Of a DNA stretch of 64,000 nucleotides, positions 31,096 to 41,652 are shown piece by piece. The position numbers and the translations under genes were made by a program. Positions within the stretch are counted from its first letter, which is position 1. Each line of letters opens with the position of its first letter. The DNA comes from Xestospongia muta (Eukaryota; Porifera; Demospongiae; Haplosclerida; Petrosiidae). The DNA is taken from positions 8,084,451 to 8,148,450 of the forward strand of contig OY848923.1 of NCBI GenBank assembly GCA_963693285.1. The letters run 5' to 3'. The notes under the pieces are model-generated. The model ran no database searches, was not told the origin of the DNA, and worked only from the letters and a program-made list of their open reading frames with translations.

Positions 31096-33757
31096 TTATT
31101 GAGTTGCCATGGTGATATAGGATGAATACAATTCTTCATTAACTTGAATATCTCTTGTCGCTAAAAGGACTACACCACGCAGTGATCTAATGTGAAAATA
31201 TTACAGAATAATTCATAACAACATCATAGCAATCATATTTATGCAACCACATCTTCAATAAAGCGGATTCATCCATTTATCCATTATTTATCTATCTATC
31301 CATCATTTGTTTTTACATATATCCCATTTCTCCATTTCTCCAATGGATCTCTTTATAACTCAATCCCTTCCACATGTGGGCAAGCAGCTTCAATTAAGAC
31401 ACTTCTATAACATCCAACGCAAACATCACATTCCTATTAATTTAATTATCTTATTAGCAATACAGTGCCAAATAAAAACAGGAGCCGCATACAATACAAT
31501 AAAGAAGTTAACGGTCTCCAATTACGATCCAACAGTCAATAAAGAAGCTTTGACCTTACCGACAGATATGACTGGCATCTAGGTGTGGCAGATAGTAGAC
31601 GTTGGGTACAAACTTGTTAATGTTGACAGGCCATTCTTTAGGTATCATTATTTCAATATACTCAATATTGGATGGTGTATCTAATAATATCAAAGATAAG
31701 AGAAGAAAGGAGTAATTTAGGGTGGAGAGATAAGTAATTCTGAACAGCTTTGATGTCTGGGTCATGAACCTCTCTTACTACAATGATAGTTTACATTGTA
31801 AGAGGTGTAGTTTAGTAATTGTTTTATAGTTAAAGAGTCAAGCTATAGCAAGGAAATGTAATTTGTGTGATAGTGACAGCTGTTTAGAATTTAATTGACC
31901 ATTCTTTATATAGTAGGAATGTATTTAAATATGTCAGTAATCTCTAAAATGTACATGTATACATGGGATTTTATCAAGCACAAATATTTAAAATGTTTAC
32001 TATTACTAAGAATTAGAAAAGAAAATCCCAAAAGCTGCTTCTGGTATATCTGTATAAATCATCTGTTACCATCATTACTGTGGGGAAACATATTATACTA
32101 TATTACATTAAACAACATACAGCTAGATTTAATGGGATATAGGGAGGCAATACCACATTGTGTTGGATGTTACAACTCTACTACACAAACACAATAGTCG
32201 CACTCGTAAAGTTTGGGTGGGTAAGTGTACTTATAAATACGAGTGATTTATTTATTAGTTTAGACTCACTCCGACAAGACTATTGTCACCATTTTTATAA
32301 TAACATTAGATTAATTTATTTAAGTAATATTTCATTAATATAATGAATCACAACAAGAACGTCTAGGAATTGACAAAATGATACACTCCCTAAATTAAAT
32401 CCATAACCCAAATTATATAAGTCCATACTTATAACCAATAGAATCTTAATAAGTGATACAATAGGATATAGTTTAATGTGACAATAGTCTACTATACAGA
32501 TGTGGTACTGACTTTTAGTGTGGTTGTTTACTAGTTGACCTATAGCTAAAGGATTAAGTGGATTTAAAGTGAGCCAAGAGAGGTCACATGTTAATTGAGA
32601 TCCTCTTGTATCTCTTAGAGCACAGGATCTGAAAGGAAATATATTAATTTGAGTAATTATAAAGGAATTTCAAAAGGAAAAACACTACATTTAAAGATAA
32701 AATATGTCTTTATATTAACACGTTAACTTATGTCATGATATAATAGCAACAATGACATGATGACTAATTACTGTGTGTTGACTGGAATCGCTATAATAGG
32801 ATAAAATTAATTATAGTAACTATATGGATACAAAGTTGATCTTATGTTTACATGTAAGTCATTTTTAAAGACAAAGTTAGAAGGTTTGATAAATGCCTGT
32901 AGTCTATTTTAAGAAGAACATGATATCAGAGACCATATGGGGTAGAGGAGAGCCAAAGAGTAAACACATTCATGACTATATGGGTGGAGGAGAGCTGAGG
33001 GTAAACACATATTTCTAAGTCCCATCAGAGACCATATGGGGTAGAAGCGAGACGAAGGATAAACACATATTTCTGAATCCTCTGGACTTCAGGGTGGAAC
33101 AAAAACAGTTCATAATAGGACACTTAATAATTAGTCAAACAAAAATATATTATAATTTATGTACTTGTATATTATCTTCGACAGGCCCCTATGTTTGCCA
33201 TCAATATGAACACCATCAATACAACGTAATATGAATTCATTATTTATTGACTGTAATAAGATAGGATCAAAAGGGAGGTAAATAGTACCTAGAATTATAA
33301 TGTAATATAAGAGTGTTATACTGTTAGATATTGTTACATACCAGGGTAGAGGGCTACGAGTTGTCCTTTTAAAACAGTCCCTTTGATGACGAACACACCT
33401 TTGCCACCATTTGGTAATTGACTTGGCTTGACTGCCAATTGATAGCCACAACTTTTAAAGATTGTCTCAGTTGCTTGCAATTTTAATGAATTGAACTCTG
33501 GTTTGTTTTTGATGAGTTTATGCAAAGATTTATGAGTCATAGAAGGGAGGGTGTGGTCTAATTCAGTAAGTATTGTTAAAAGTTGTTTCAAAGCTAAGTC
33601 TTGTTTTTTGTTGAGAGTTTCTTTGTCAATTTTTTGAACAGATCTAGCATAGAAAGAAGCAGGTCAAATGCTTTTATGAGCCCCACCCATTCTACCTTGT
33701 AGTCCAATTAGCTGCCACCCATGGAACAAATCGATGTCGATAATTCCTCCAGCTCAT
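31096..33757 (-). CDS. SETD9: SETD9-like SET-domain protein, 271 aa
   Basis: Six minus-strand exons join in frame: 33696-33757, 33342-33643, 33165-33288, 32513-32628, 31560-31680 and 31096-31186. The N-terminus (SWRNYRHRFVPWVAAN) matches the SETD9 start (YKYRFVPWIALN from memory). The SET core is intact: GGKGVFVIKGTVLKGQLVALYPG, FILRCIDGVHIDGKHRGLSK, NPLAIGQLVNNHT, then RGVVLLATRDIQVNEELYSSY at the C-terminus. In active SET enzymes the (N)NH region and the EELYSSY tyrosine line the SAM and lysine channel. The substrate of SETD9 is not established. The product is about 28 residues shorter than the human one. It diverges from the protease gene. Confidence 0.92.
32925..33080. repeat. Imperfect tandem repeat in SETD9 intron 3
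   Basis: Three degenerate units containing GAGACCATATGGGGTAGA and GTAAACACAT, about 60 bp apart. Confidence 0.7.
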
Positions 33758-33896
33758 TCCAAAGAACTCACTAAACTAATTTGAGTTGTACTATACTCAT
33801 CCCACACCCTTTGTGTCAACTCTAACCACGTGTATGGTTTGCTCAATGTACATTATGCAACATGATGATGATGTCATTATTGAATTAATCAGTGAG

Positions 33897-33904
33897 TATA
33901 TAAG
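33897..33904 (+). promoter_or_regulatory. TATA box of the subtilisin-like protease gene
   Basis: TATATAAG, 166 bp before the ATG at 34063. A 5' UTR intron is likely (GCAG|GTCAGT near 33952 to TTGCAG|GCAATG at 34060), which would bring the spliced distance to about the value seen in the secreted genes. Confidence 0.6.
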
Positions 33905-34062
33905 CACTGCTACCTCTAGCTCTAGTCACTATATATCAACTAAACGCTGCAGGTCAGTGGAATTTTACTGCTAAAGACTATCAATTCAAGTTACTTCACA
34001 AAGTATGTCTGCAAGCAATGTCACTTGTTCTCACTATTTCTTTTTCTCTTTTATTGCAGGCA

Positions 34063-36244
34063 ATGATGAATTCTATTATAAAACTCTCTCTTTGTTTCTG
34101 CTTGCTGTTCATAGCTGGTGACTGCCAACTTCAAAAGTTAGTTCGTGCTAAAAGAAGTATCAGAGTGAAGAGTGTGTACTTTGTGCATATGAAATCCTCT
34201 GTTACTACTGCAAGAATACACGACTATGTTTCTGAGCTAACTGAACTGCAGAAGAACAAATCTATATCTGGGTTTAAGTTTGAGCCACATGGCATTGTAC
34301 AAGAAGTCGCACGTGGATTTTCAGCCAAGCTGTCTAAAGCTGCATTAAAAAAGGTCAGTGAACTCTGTAAATTGTATTACAAGATGTAGAGCATTCACAC
34401 ATCAATTGATGTTACTAATTCACTTTACACTTTGTCACATAAACTATTAGTTGAAAGAGTTAACAAAGAAATAGCTAATGGTTAAATAGCTTTGCCAGTT
34501 TATATGAATAATATGTGTATGTGCTATAAAATAGCATTTTATGTCCGCAGCTACTGCAGCTGGTGCTGTGGGTATCAGAAATTAACTTTGTATGTAAACT
34601 TTGTCATAGAAATAGTTAGATAAAAGAGAAGACAGAGAAATAACTGGTATTTTATTATGAAATATGTGCTTTAAAAATGTATTTACAATATCACCTTCGT
34701 ATCCAGCTGGTGGCTGTGGTTGTTAACAGTTGGCATAGCAACTATTTGTAAAAGGATTCCAAATAGTACCTACCATGGCAACATGACATCAAATTAATAA
34801 AAAGTGAATATTTTTGTCACTACATCCAATCGGCTGTTCTTTGAACTACATGTGAAGTATATAACATATTCTCATTATTAATATAAGAATGTCTTTTCTG
34901 AGCCAATTTCTCAGTAAAACTCTCTCTCTCTCTATCAAATGTCACTACTGACAATAAATGTAGTTAATATGTTTACTGCTCTACGTCCAAAGTCACTTCT
35001 TTGCCAAAAAAGTTCAAAAGTTGTAATATCTTTTGAGTTAGTGTCTGTATACTAAAATATTTGTTTATTGATATAAATATTTATAGTAGCATCATCTGTC
35101 AATGATCTCATTTTGGAAATGTGTTATGGTCTAGTTCAAAATTCCACTGATAGTTAATGGACAAATTAGTTCCTATAGGAGAGTGTTATCTACTAACAAT
35201 CTTTATTTCTCATGATATGACATAACATTACATAACACATTTTACGACACTCTGTTATTTTTTTATCTTTAGATAATTGATAGTGATGAAGTGGACTCAG
35301 TCAATGAAGATCATTACATGAAAGCCGGAAGTATAGGTGATATTGTCTATAGTTGGGGTCTTGATCGTCTGGACGGCAAGCCATATAACAGCCGATATCA
35401 AAGACCTTGCGATTTAACAGGCAAAGGAGTTGATGTCTATGTATTAGACTCTGGGATATGGTATACTCACAAAGAGTTTGAAGGGAGGGCTATGTCTCCT
35501 GGATGTGATCCTGTTGACCAGTTATTTGGGACAAATCGTAGTGGATTAGATTGTACGGGACATGGTACCCACGTTGCTGGAACAGTTGGAGGAAAGACCT
35601 TTGGTGTAGCTAATGAAGCAACATTATTTAGTGTCCGCATACTTGATTGTACTAACTTAGGTACAGCTAATACTATTGTGTTGGGAGCTGAATGTGTTAT
35701 TAAAAAAGCAATGAAGAGAAAGAGACCCTCAGTTGTTAATCTTTCTATATACGGAGAAAAGAACTTGATTGTTAAAAGAGCTTTAGATGTTTTGATGCGG
35801 AAAGGAATTAGTGTTATTAGTATAGCTGGCAACAATGAGAATAATCCACGAGATTCTTGCAAGGTAGCCCCTGGTTCTATTCATGGTGTAATTACTGCAT
35901 CTGCCAGTACTAGAAATGATAAACCATTTACTTATTCAAATGCTGGAATTTGTGTAGATTTGTATGCACCTGGATCTGATATTCAAAGTGCTGCTCATAT
36001 CTGTGATATCTGTCGCTCTACTAGAAGTGGTTCATCAATGGCTGCTCCTCATGTAACTGGAGCTATAGCATTGCTCTTAGAGAAATGTCCGACTATAACT
36101 CCATGGAGGGTACGTCATCTTCTGCTGTCACAAATGGTACAACCTAATAAATTGGATTTTTCAGTTATACCTTCAAGATTTAGACAGACTACTCCAAATC
36201 TTTTACTACATACTTCATCTCTTCAATGCAAACTGCAGTGTTAA
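34063..36244 (+). CDS. Secreted sub-family S8A subtilisin-like (proteinase K/PCSK9-type) serine protease, 420 aa
   Basis: Two exons, 34063-34353 and 35273-36244, join in phase 0. A signal peptide (SLCFCLLFIAGDC) precedes an I9-type pro-domain (about residues 30-110, ending IDSDEVDSVNEDHYM), which normally folds the enzyme and is cleaved off. The catalytic domain is complete: Asp156 in DVYVLDSGI, His194 in GHGTHVAGTVGG, oxyanion Asn284 in SIAGNN, and Ser352 in GSSMAAPHVTG. Cys residues in the catalytic domain (CDLTG, DPVDQ/C, DCTGHG) recall proteinase K disulfides. It is therefore likely an active extracellular or vesicular endopeptidase; the substrate is unknown. The gene has a TATA box, unlike the housekeeping genes here. 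Its 3' part was tandemly duplicated (see 36949-37460). Confidence 0.92.
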
Positions 36245-36640
36245 ATAAGTGATGTGTTATCTGTTAATGTATAATATTGTAATAATAAAAAATATAATTT
36301 TGTTGAAATAATTGTTATAAGTCATCACAAACTAAACTAAAATGAACATAAACGAAATGAGGAGCTCAGCAAAAGGTGGATGTAAAGGGTATGTACCCAC
36401 TTCCTGAATGAAATTGCTTATCACATGACCAGAAGTATAGTTATAAACACACAAAATAGGAACCATTGGATGAACTAGTATATTACTAAGCAAACTGACA
36501 AGGCATTATCCAAATAATGTGTTTTGTTTCATACATGCTTAATTTCAGCAAATAATCAGAGTATATAATTAAAGAGACTTATGCTATCCTACATTATAAG
36601 TATTAAAAAAACAATAACAATTTAAACAAAATTTATTTAT
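36245..36640. other. Spacer inside duplication copy 1
   Basis: No exon seen. It corresponds to the spacer 37284-37570 of duplication copy 2, with shared stretches such as ACCCACTTCCTGA versus ACCCACTTTCTGA. Confidence 0.7.
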
Positions 36641-36950
36641 GTTATTGCTATTTTGACACGAAGTAAGCACAGGCATTTCACTAATGAAGATTTCACATGA
36701 TCCCATAACGCCTCATAAGGGGGCCTGATAGGGGTTCTGGACCCTCTATTTGATGGAAATTTGAAGGTAACAATTACCATTTCAATCAATCAATGAAAGT
36801 ATCTATATCTGTGCTATACTATATGTACTGTTCATGGATGTTTCATAGTTGTAGTGTCCACTTTCACTTTGATGAACACTGTATCTTCTACAACAAACCC
36901 TCCTTGTATTAGTTCATTTAATGGCACAAAACGAGGACAACCAGATGCTA
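36640..36950 (-). pseudogene. TRAF 3'-end fragment (copy D)
   Basis: The minus strand reads CPRFVPLNELIQGGFVVEDT-like codons, the last part of the TRAF (MATH) exon, plus downstream flank matching that of TRAF A. It lacks everything upstream and ends abruptly at 36950 in the duplicated protease sequence. Confidence 0.9.
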
Positions 36951-37283
36951 CTAGAAATGATAAACCATTTACTTATTCAAATGTTGGAGTTTGTGTAGAT
37001 TTGTAGTCACCTGGATCTGATATTCAAAGTGCTGCTCATATCTGTGATATCTGTCGCTCTACTAGAAGTGGTTCATCAATGGCCGCTCCTCATGTAACTG
37101 GAGCTATAGCATTGCTCTTAGAGAAATGTCCGACTATAACTCCATGGAGGGTACGTCATCTTCTGCTGTCATAAATGGTACAACCTAATAAATTGGATTT
37201 TTCAGTTATACCTTCAAGATTTAGACAGACTACTCCAAATCTTTTACTACATACTTCATCTCTTCAATGCAAACTGCAATGTT
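36949..37283 (+). pseudogene. Protease pseudogene, 3' part of the S8 gene
   Basis: Nearly identical to 35908-36244, the region with the catalytic Ser and C-terminus. Two in-frame stops break it: TTGTAG in place of TTGTATGC (about 37003) and TCATAA in place of TCACAA (about 37170). It has no pro-domain, Asp, His or oxyanion Asn. Homology continues into the 3' flank. Confidence 0.93.
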
Positions 37284-37814
37284 AAATAAGTGATGTGTTA
37301 TCTGTTAATGTATAATATTGTAATAATAAAAAATATAATTTTGTTGAAATGTTATAAAATATTATAAACTAGATCAGCAAGAGGTGGGTGGGCATATAGG
37401 ATCTACACCCACTTTCTGATTAAAATTGCTATTACATAATCTGAAATTTTAAACACATAAAACTTAAGTAAATGGCCATTGTAAACTAACTACAATACAG
37501 TCTACTGCTAAGTATGTAGAAAAGGTCACATATACATTGTATATCATGTTCCTATTGTAAAATAATCTTATACATATCCTAAAAATACCTACATAGTAGA
37601 ATTTAGGATTTATAAATTAAAAAAAAATATCAAAGAACAAAATTCACTTAGTTTATTGCTTTTTTTGATGTAGTAAGCAAGCACAGACATTTCATTGATG
37701 ATGATTCTACAGGGCGTGGGTCTGGAGGGTCTTCTGGACCCTCAATTTCATGGAAATCACAATCATCATTTCAATTAATAATTGAAAACATCAATATCTG
37801 TGCTATACTACTGT

Positions 37815-39827
37815 TCATGGATGTTTCATAGTCGTGACATCCACTTTGACTTTGATGAACACTGTATCTTCAACTATAAAGCCTCCTTGCATTAGTTCAT
37901 TTAATGAAACAAAACGAGGACAACCAGATGCTACATTCATGTCAGATTTGGGTTTCTGGAAAGAGCTGCTCAAAGGATCTGGTTGAAATATGTCAACAAT
38001 ATCTCGTCCTCCACACTGGTTTATTAATTTGAAGGTAACTTTGTGAGTAAATGGCCATTGTAAAATATTGTCAAATTCTCCTTTCATTACAACAAAGAAC
38101 AATGACATATGAGTGCCTTTACCAATACCATCTCCAAGAATGTAAAGACGTAGACACATCTTGTAACCATAGCGACTAGAATAAAATGGAAGACTAAATA
38201 TTGAGGTATATTTGCCGGTTCTTGCGTCTTCCATTCTTTGAGAAAACTGAGGTATTTTCCAAACCATTGTACCATCATAGTTACTATTCTCCATTAGAGA
38301 CAAACGAAAATCTCTATCCTCATTTTCAGAACTTTTGGTTTGAATTGCAGACTCTAAATATTGTACTTTGTCTTGGAGTGCATAGATTGTACTATCTTTT
38401 TCAGAAAGATGTTTACGTAATTGGTCTACTTCACTTTTCGTTGCAATTAACTGTGTTAATTTATCTAATCCAGGTGTATTAGCTGAGGCCATTTCATTGA
38501 GTATATGTTGGATATCAGTATCAGGATGATAGCCTCCATCTGATTGAATTGTTCGGAAATTAGGTTTAGCAGTAGCACCACGTGTAGTTGATGTATGGGG
38601 AGAAGAGCCAGCACCATCTTTTTCAACTTCATTACCATCTGTTTTAATGCGAGGTGTAGATTTGAGATTAGAGAACAAAGAAGCAATAAGTAAGAAGTGA
38701 GAAATAATACCACTAGGGGTTGATAGATGTTTGTCACGAACATCTCTAGTCATCTAGAGACACAATATAAACAAGTACATATATAGTATGTAATATGGCT
38801 TACTTCTTTCTTTTCAGAACAACCAATATCTTTAAAAGGACAGTGAGTAATAGCTTTAGGACATGAGTCAACATGTTTGGTGTACTATATAAAGGAAAGT
38901 GTATAATAATAACATTAGTGTAATGTAAACAACATAATAGTAATACAATGAAAATTGATGAGTTGTAAGGGGGCAAGGGCAGGGGGATTTCATGTGCTGA
39001 TAATACAGTGATTATAAGTATTCATATCATACATATTTGGTAATAAGATTATTGGGATAATGTTGCACATGTCAGCTCATGAATAAACAAATACTCAGCA
39101 AAAAGTCAGTACATCAATCATGCATTGCTGGCATTTTCCTTTGAACTTTTTATCTCACATATAATAACAAGTATTATAGTTAATTTAGCAATTTCCATTA
39201 ATTTAAGGTTCTAATAATTAGGGTTAAAAATCTTAATTATTAAAATTTAGATCGCTCATTTTGGGATATCATTTTTGATAGTTTCAATGAACATATTATC
39301 AACATACTTCAGCTAGTGATAGAGACTCTTTACAATGAGTACACTCCTTCTTCTCATAAGTACATATCATTAAATGACTTCCCAAATCACCCAATACACC
39401 AGACCAACGACAACCATGTTTACGATTGACACAATTGACAGGAAAACGATTGATCTCTTTACGAACGAATCTATCAGGAAAAAACTAGAAAACGAAAAGA
39501 TGACATTAAAATCACATGACATTAGTCATAACTTGTCTTACTGGTTTTCCATCTTCATCAGTTAGTTCCTCATTACATTCAGGTCTTGGACAAGTCGGTT
39601 TAGGACTAGAGAGAAAATCAATTATTTATTTACGTACTACTGCAACATTACTTCTTGTCAAACATCTCTTCAGCACATCCTTGGCACAACCAATGACCAC
39701 AACTCGTTTGGACAGCATCACGTAGAATATTCTCGCATTTCGGACATTGATACTTATCCAATTGCTCTTTATTATTGTCAATAAAGATGTAAGAATCCAA
39801 ACGAATCATTGGAGTTACCGTAGTCAT
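37815..39827 (-). CDS. TRAF adaptor A: RING, TRAF zinc fingers, coiled coil, MATH; 478 aa
   Basis: Exons on the minus strand: 39652-39827, 39542-39605, 39308-39484, 38804-38884 and 37815-38753, all in frame. TRAF proteins link receptors to NF-kappaB and JNK signalling and act as E3 ubiquitin ligases. The RING starts at YQCPKC (about residue 26) with CGHWLCQGC; TRAF-type zinc fingers follow (CVNRKHGCRW, CTYEKKECTHCKE, HVDSCPKAITHCPF). Coiled coil covers 261-316 (KLTQLIATKSEVDQL). The MATH domain (326-470) has MVWKIPQFSQRM and a canonical GYKMCLRLYILGDG. It is most like the TRAF2/3/5 group, but I cannot place it closer. Relative to TRAF B it lacks about 100 residues of linker. Two abutting kappaB-type sites lie about 130-150 bp upstream. 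Confidence 0.93.
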
Positions 39828-39955
39828 CTTTTAACAGGATTGCGCAGTTAAGTATGACAATTTTGTGACCAGGTAGACTTTATACTAATACACTTGTTTA
39901 TCCAGTTGCTGATGAATGGCGAAAGCACAAATCGGAAACTCCTTTGGATAGCCCT

Positions 39956-39979
39956 GGGGACTTTCCCGGGGATTTTCCC
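39956..39979. promoter_or_regulatory. Two abutting NF-kappaB-type sites upstream of TRAF A
   Basis: GGGGACTTTCCC directly followed by GGGGATTTTCCC. Both fit GGGRNNYYCC, and the first contains the classic GGGACTTTCC. They lie 129-152 bp from the TRAF A ATG. Confidence 0.65.
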
Positions 39980-40212
39980 TTCTGCATGACGTGTTGGAGT
40001 TACCGCTTAGTTGTTTTTTGATTGTTCGGCAAAATGCATACCAAAGTGGGAAAAAATTATACTGTTGATTATAAAAAAAGCACAAACATAATAATGTACA
40101 GTTTGTGGCTACAGAGACATTTACTAGCAGTGAGTTTTTATCAGAGAGCAAATTTCAAATTGACAATCAATCAATCTTGCACCTCTAAAATTTTACAAAC
40201 CGGTTTGATGCT

Positions 40213-40362
40213 TTATAGATCTTTAACATAATACTTTCCTGCTTGTAGTCTCCTTTGTAGTTTCTTAAGTTTCCTTTCCATTTTCTGAAACAGTGTACCA
40301 TATTCCATTACATGATCTCTCAGCACATCTCCAAAATTTATATTCGTCACTGTGACCAATAG
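40213..40362 (-). CDS. Possible orphan coding exon, 49 codons plus stop
   Basis: The minus-strand frame reads LLVTVTNINFGDVLRDHVME, YGTLFQKMERKLKKLQRRLQ, then AGKYYVKDL and a stop. It follows a good acceptor (TTGTTACTCCAG). The sequence looks coding (balanced charged residues, predicted helix) rather than AT-rich noise. I find no partner exons: upstream lie a MITE, a TRAF fragment and then TRAF B, which has its own stop. It may be a leftover exon of a lost gene or part of a longer unseen gene. Confidence 0.3.
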   Translation of the reverse strand, partial: LLVTVTNINFGDVLRDHVMEYGTLFQKMERKLKKLQRRLQAGKYYVKDL

Positions 40363-40436
40363 CTGGAGTAACAACAATAGAATAAATAATAAAATAGAGT
40401 AAATATAGTTTCTTAATAACCCATTTTAGTACATAT

Positions 40437-40722
40437 CATAGGCGGAGGAAGCTCAAAAAAGTTGGGGGGGGGCTGAACATATTTGTACACAGTTTCACAT
40501 GTAAAAGTATACATTTTAAAAATGAGAATTAAAATGCACCAAAATAATTTCTTTGTTCATCATTTTTTTGAACAAACTCCTTGGCAAGTTCTTGTAGGTC
40601 TACTAGTAATAAATGTTAGAATGCAAAATGAGTTACTCTATGTAAAAGTTGGGGGGGCTCTGCCCCCCTTTATAAAAGTTGGGGGTATCAGCCCCCTTTG
40701 CCCCCACCCTCAGCCGCCTATG
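40437..40722. mobile_element. MITE-like element, 286 bp, with 9-bp inverted ends and 5-bp target duplication
   Basis: The ends are perfect inverted repeats: CATAGGCGG (40437-40445) and CCGCCTATG (40714-40722). Identical CATAT flanks at 40432-40436 and 40723-40727 look like a target-site duplication. The interior is unusually G-rich, with internal complementary runs (AGTTGGGGGG, CCCCCC). No transposase open frame is present. The DNA-transposon superfamily is not clear. Confidence 0.75.
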
Positions 40723-40727
40723 CATAT

Positions 40728-41080
40728 TGACATTATGGTATATAACCATTTTAGGAGCTGACATTTTGACAAACAGAGCATGAGAATTATATGACTCATA
40801 TGAGATCTTCATTCACTATTACGTTCAACCTATACTTATTTATATATAAAATTAGAAAATGATATTATTTTGTTTCCCATATCTGCACATGTGATTTGAC
40901 AATATACCTATTCTTTAATAATTAATATACTAACCATAGGCAAAGTAACTTACAATATATAATAAGCAGTAAGGACAGATACATCATTACATGGCTCATG
41001 GCTTCACAAGTCATCTTAATTCTACAAGATTATTTACTAGATTGAATGTAGTTTCAACAAATCAATCCAGAATGTCTTTG
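40728..41080. other. Intergenic, right of the MITE
   Basis: AT-rich; I see nothing else in it. Confidence 0.6.
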
Positions 41081-41262
41081 CTGTACTATTGATCAAGGAT
41101 CTTTCATAGTAGTGACATCCATTTTGACTTTGATGAACTGTATCTTCTATATGATAAACCCTCCCTTGTAAGTGAGGGCAACCAGATATCATGTTCATGT
41201 CAGACTTGGGTTTCTGGAAAGAGCTGCTTATGAGGTCTGGTTGAAATATATCAATACTTTAT
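41081..41262 (-). pseudogene. TRAF 3'-end fragment (copy C)
   Basis: Degenerate copy of the last TRAF codons on the minus strand, including the sequence around SDMNMISGCP and KPKSDM. Deletions and frameshifts remove the C-terminus (for example TTCTATATGATAAACCC). Confidence 0.85.
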
Positions 41263-41652
41263 AAAATTAATTTTGTAAAGAAAAACTAAAAATAAAAAAA
41301 TGAAATTTCTATCCTAAAAACATTAACAATAACTTTATTTATAAAATGTTCACACTATCTAAATAACAGACAACACATACATTCCTATAGAAGCACAAAC
41401 ATTTTATTAATATCTACATAGTAGGTTTTACAAAATTTAAAAAATACTTGGGAACAAAATTTACCCAATTTATTGCTCTTTTTGATGTAGTAAGCACAGA
41501 TATTTCATTAATGATGATTTTACACAATCCCATAAGGCATGATAGGGGCCTATTGGGGATTCTAGACCTTCTGTTTATTGAAATCTGAAGGTAACAATCA
41601 TCATTTCAATCATTCAATGAAAGCATCAATATCTGTGCTGTACACAAAAGAT
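41262..41652. other. Downstream flank of TRAF B
   Basis: No exon. The segment 41395-41640 resembles 37570-37800, the flank of TRAF A (TTTGATGTAGTAAGCA and the following bases), so the duplication reached past the stop codons. Confidence 0.75.

Noticed and set aside
38087..38482. Open frames on both strands inside TRAF A (and 41928-42317 in TRAF B)
   Set aside because: Shadows of the MATH exon in other frames; identical in both paralogues only because the coding frame is.
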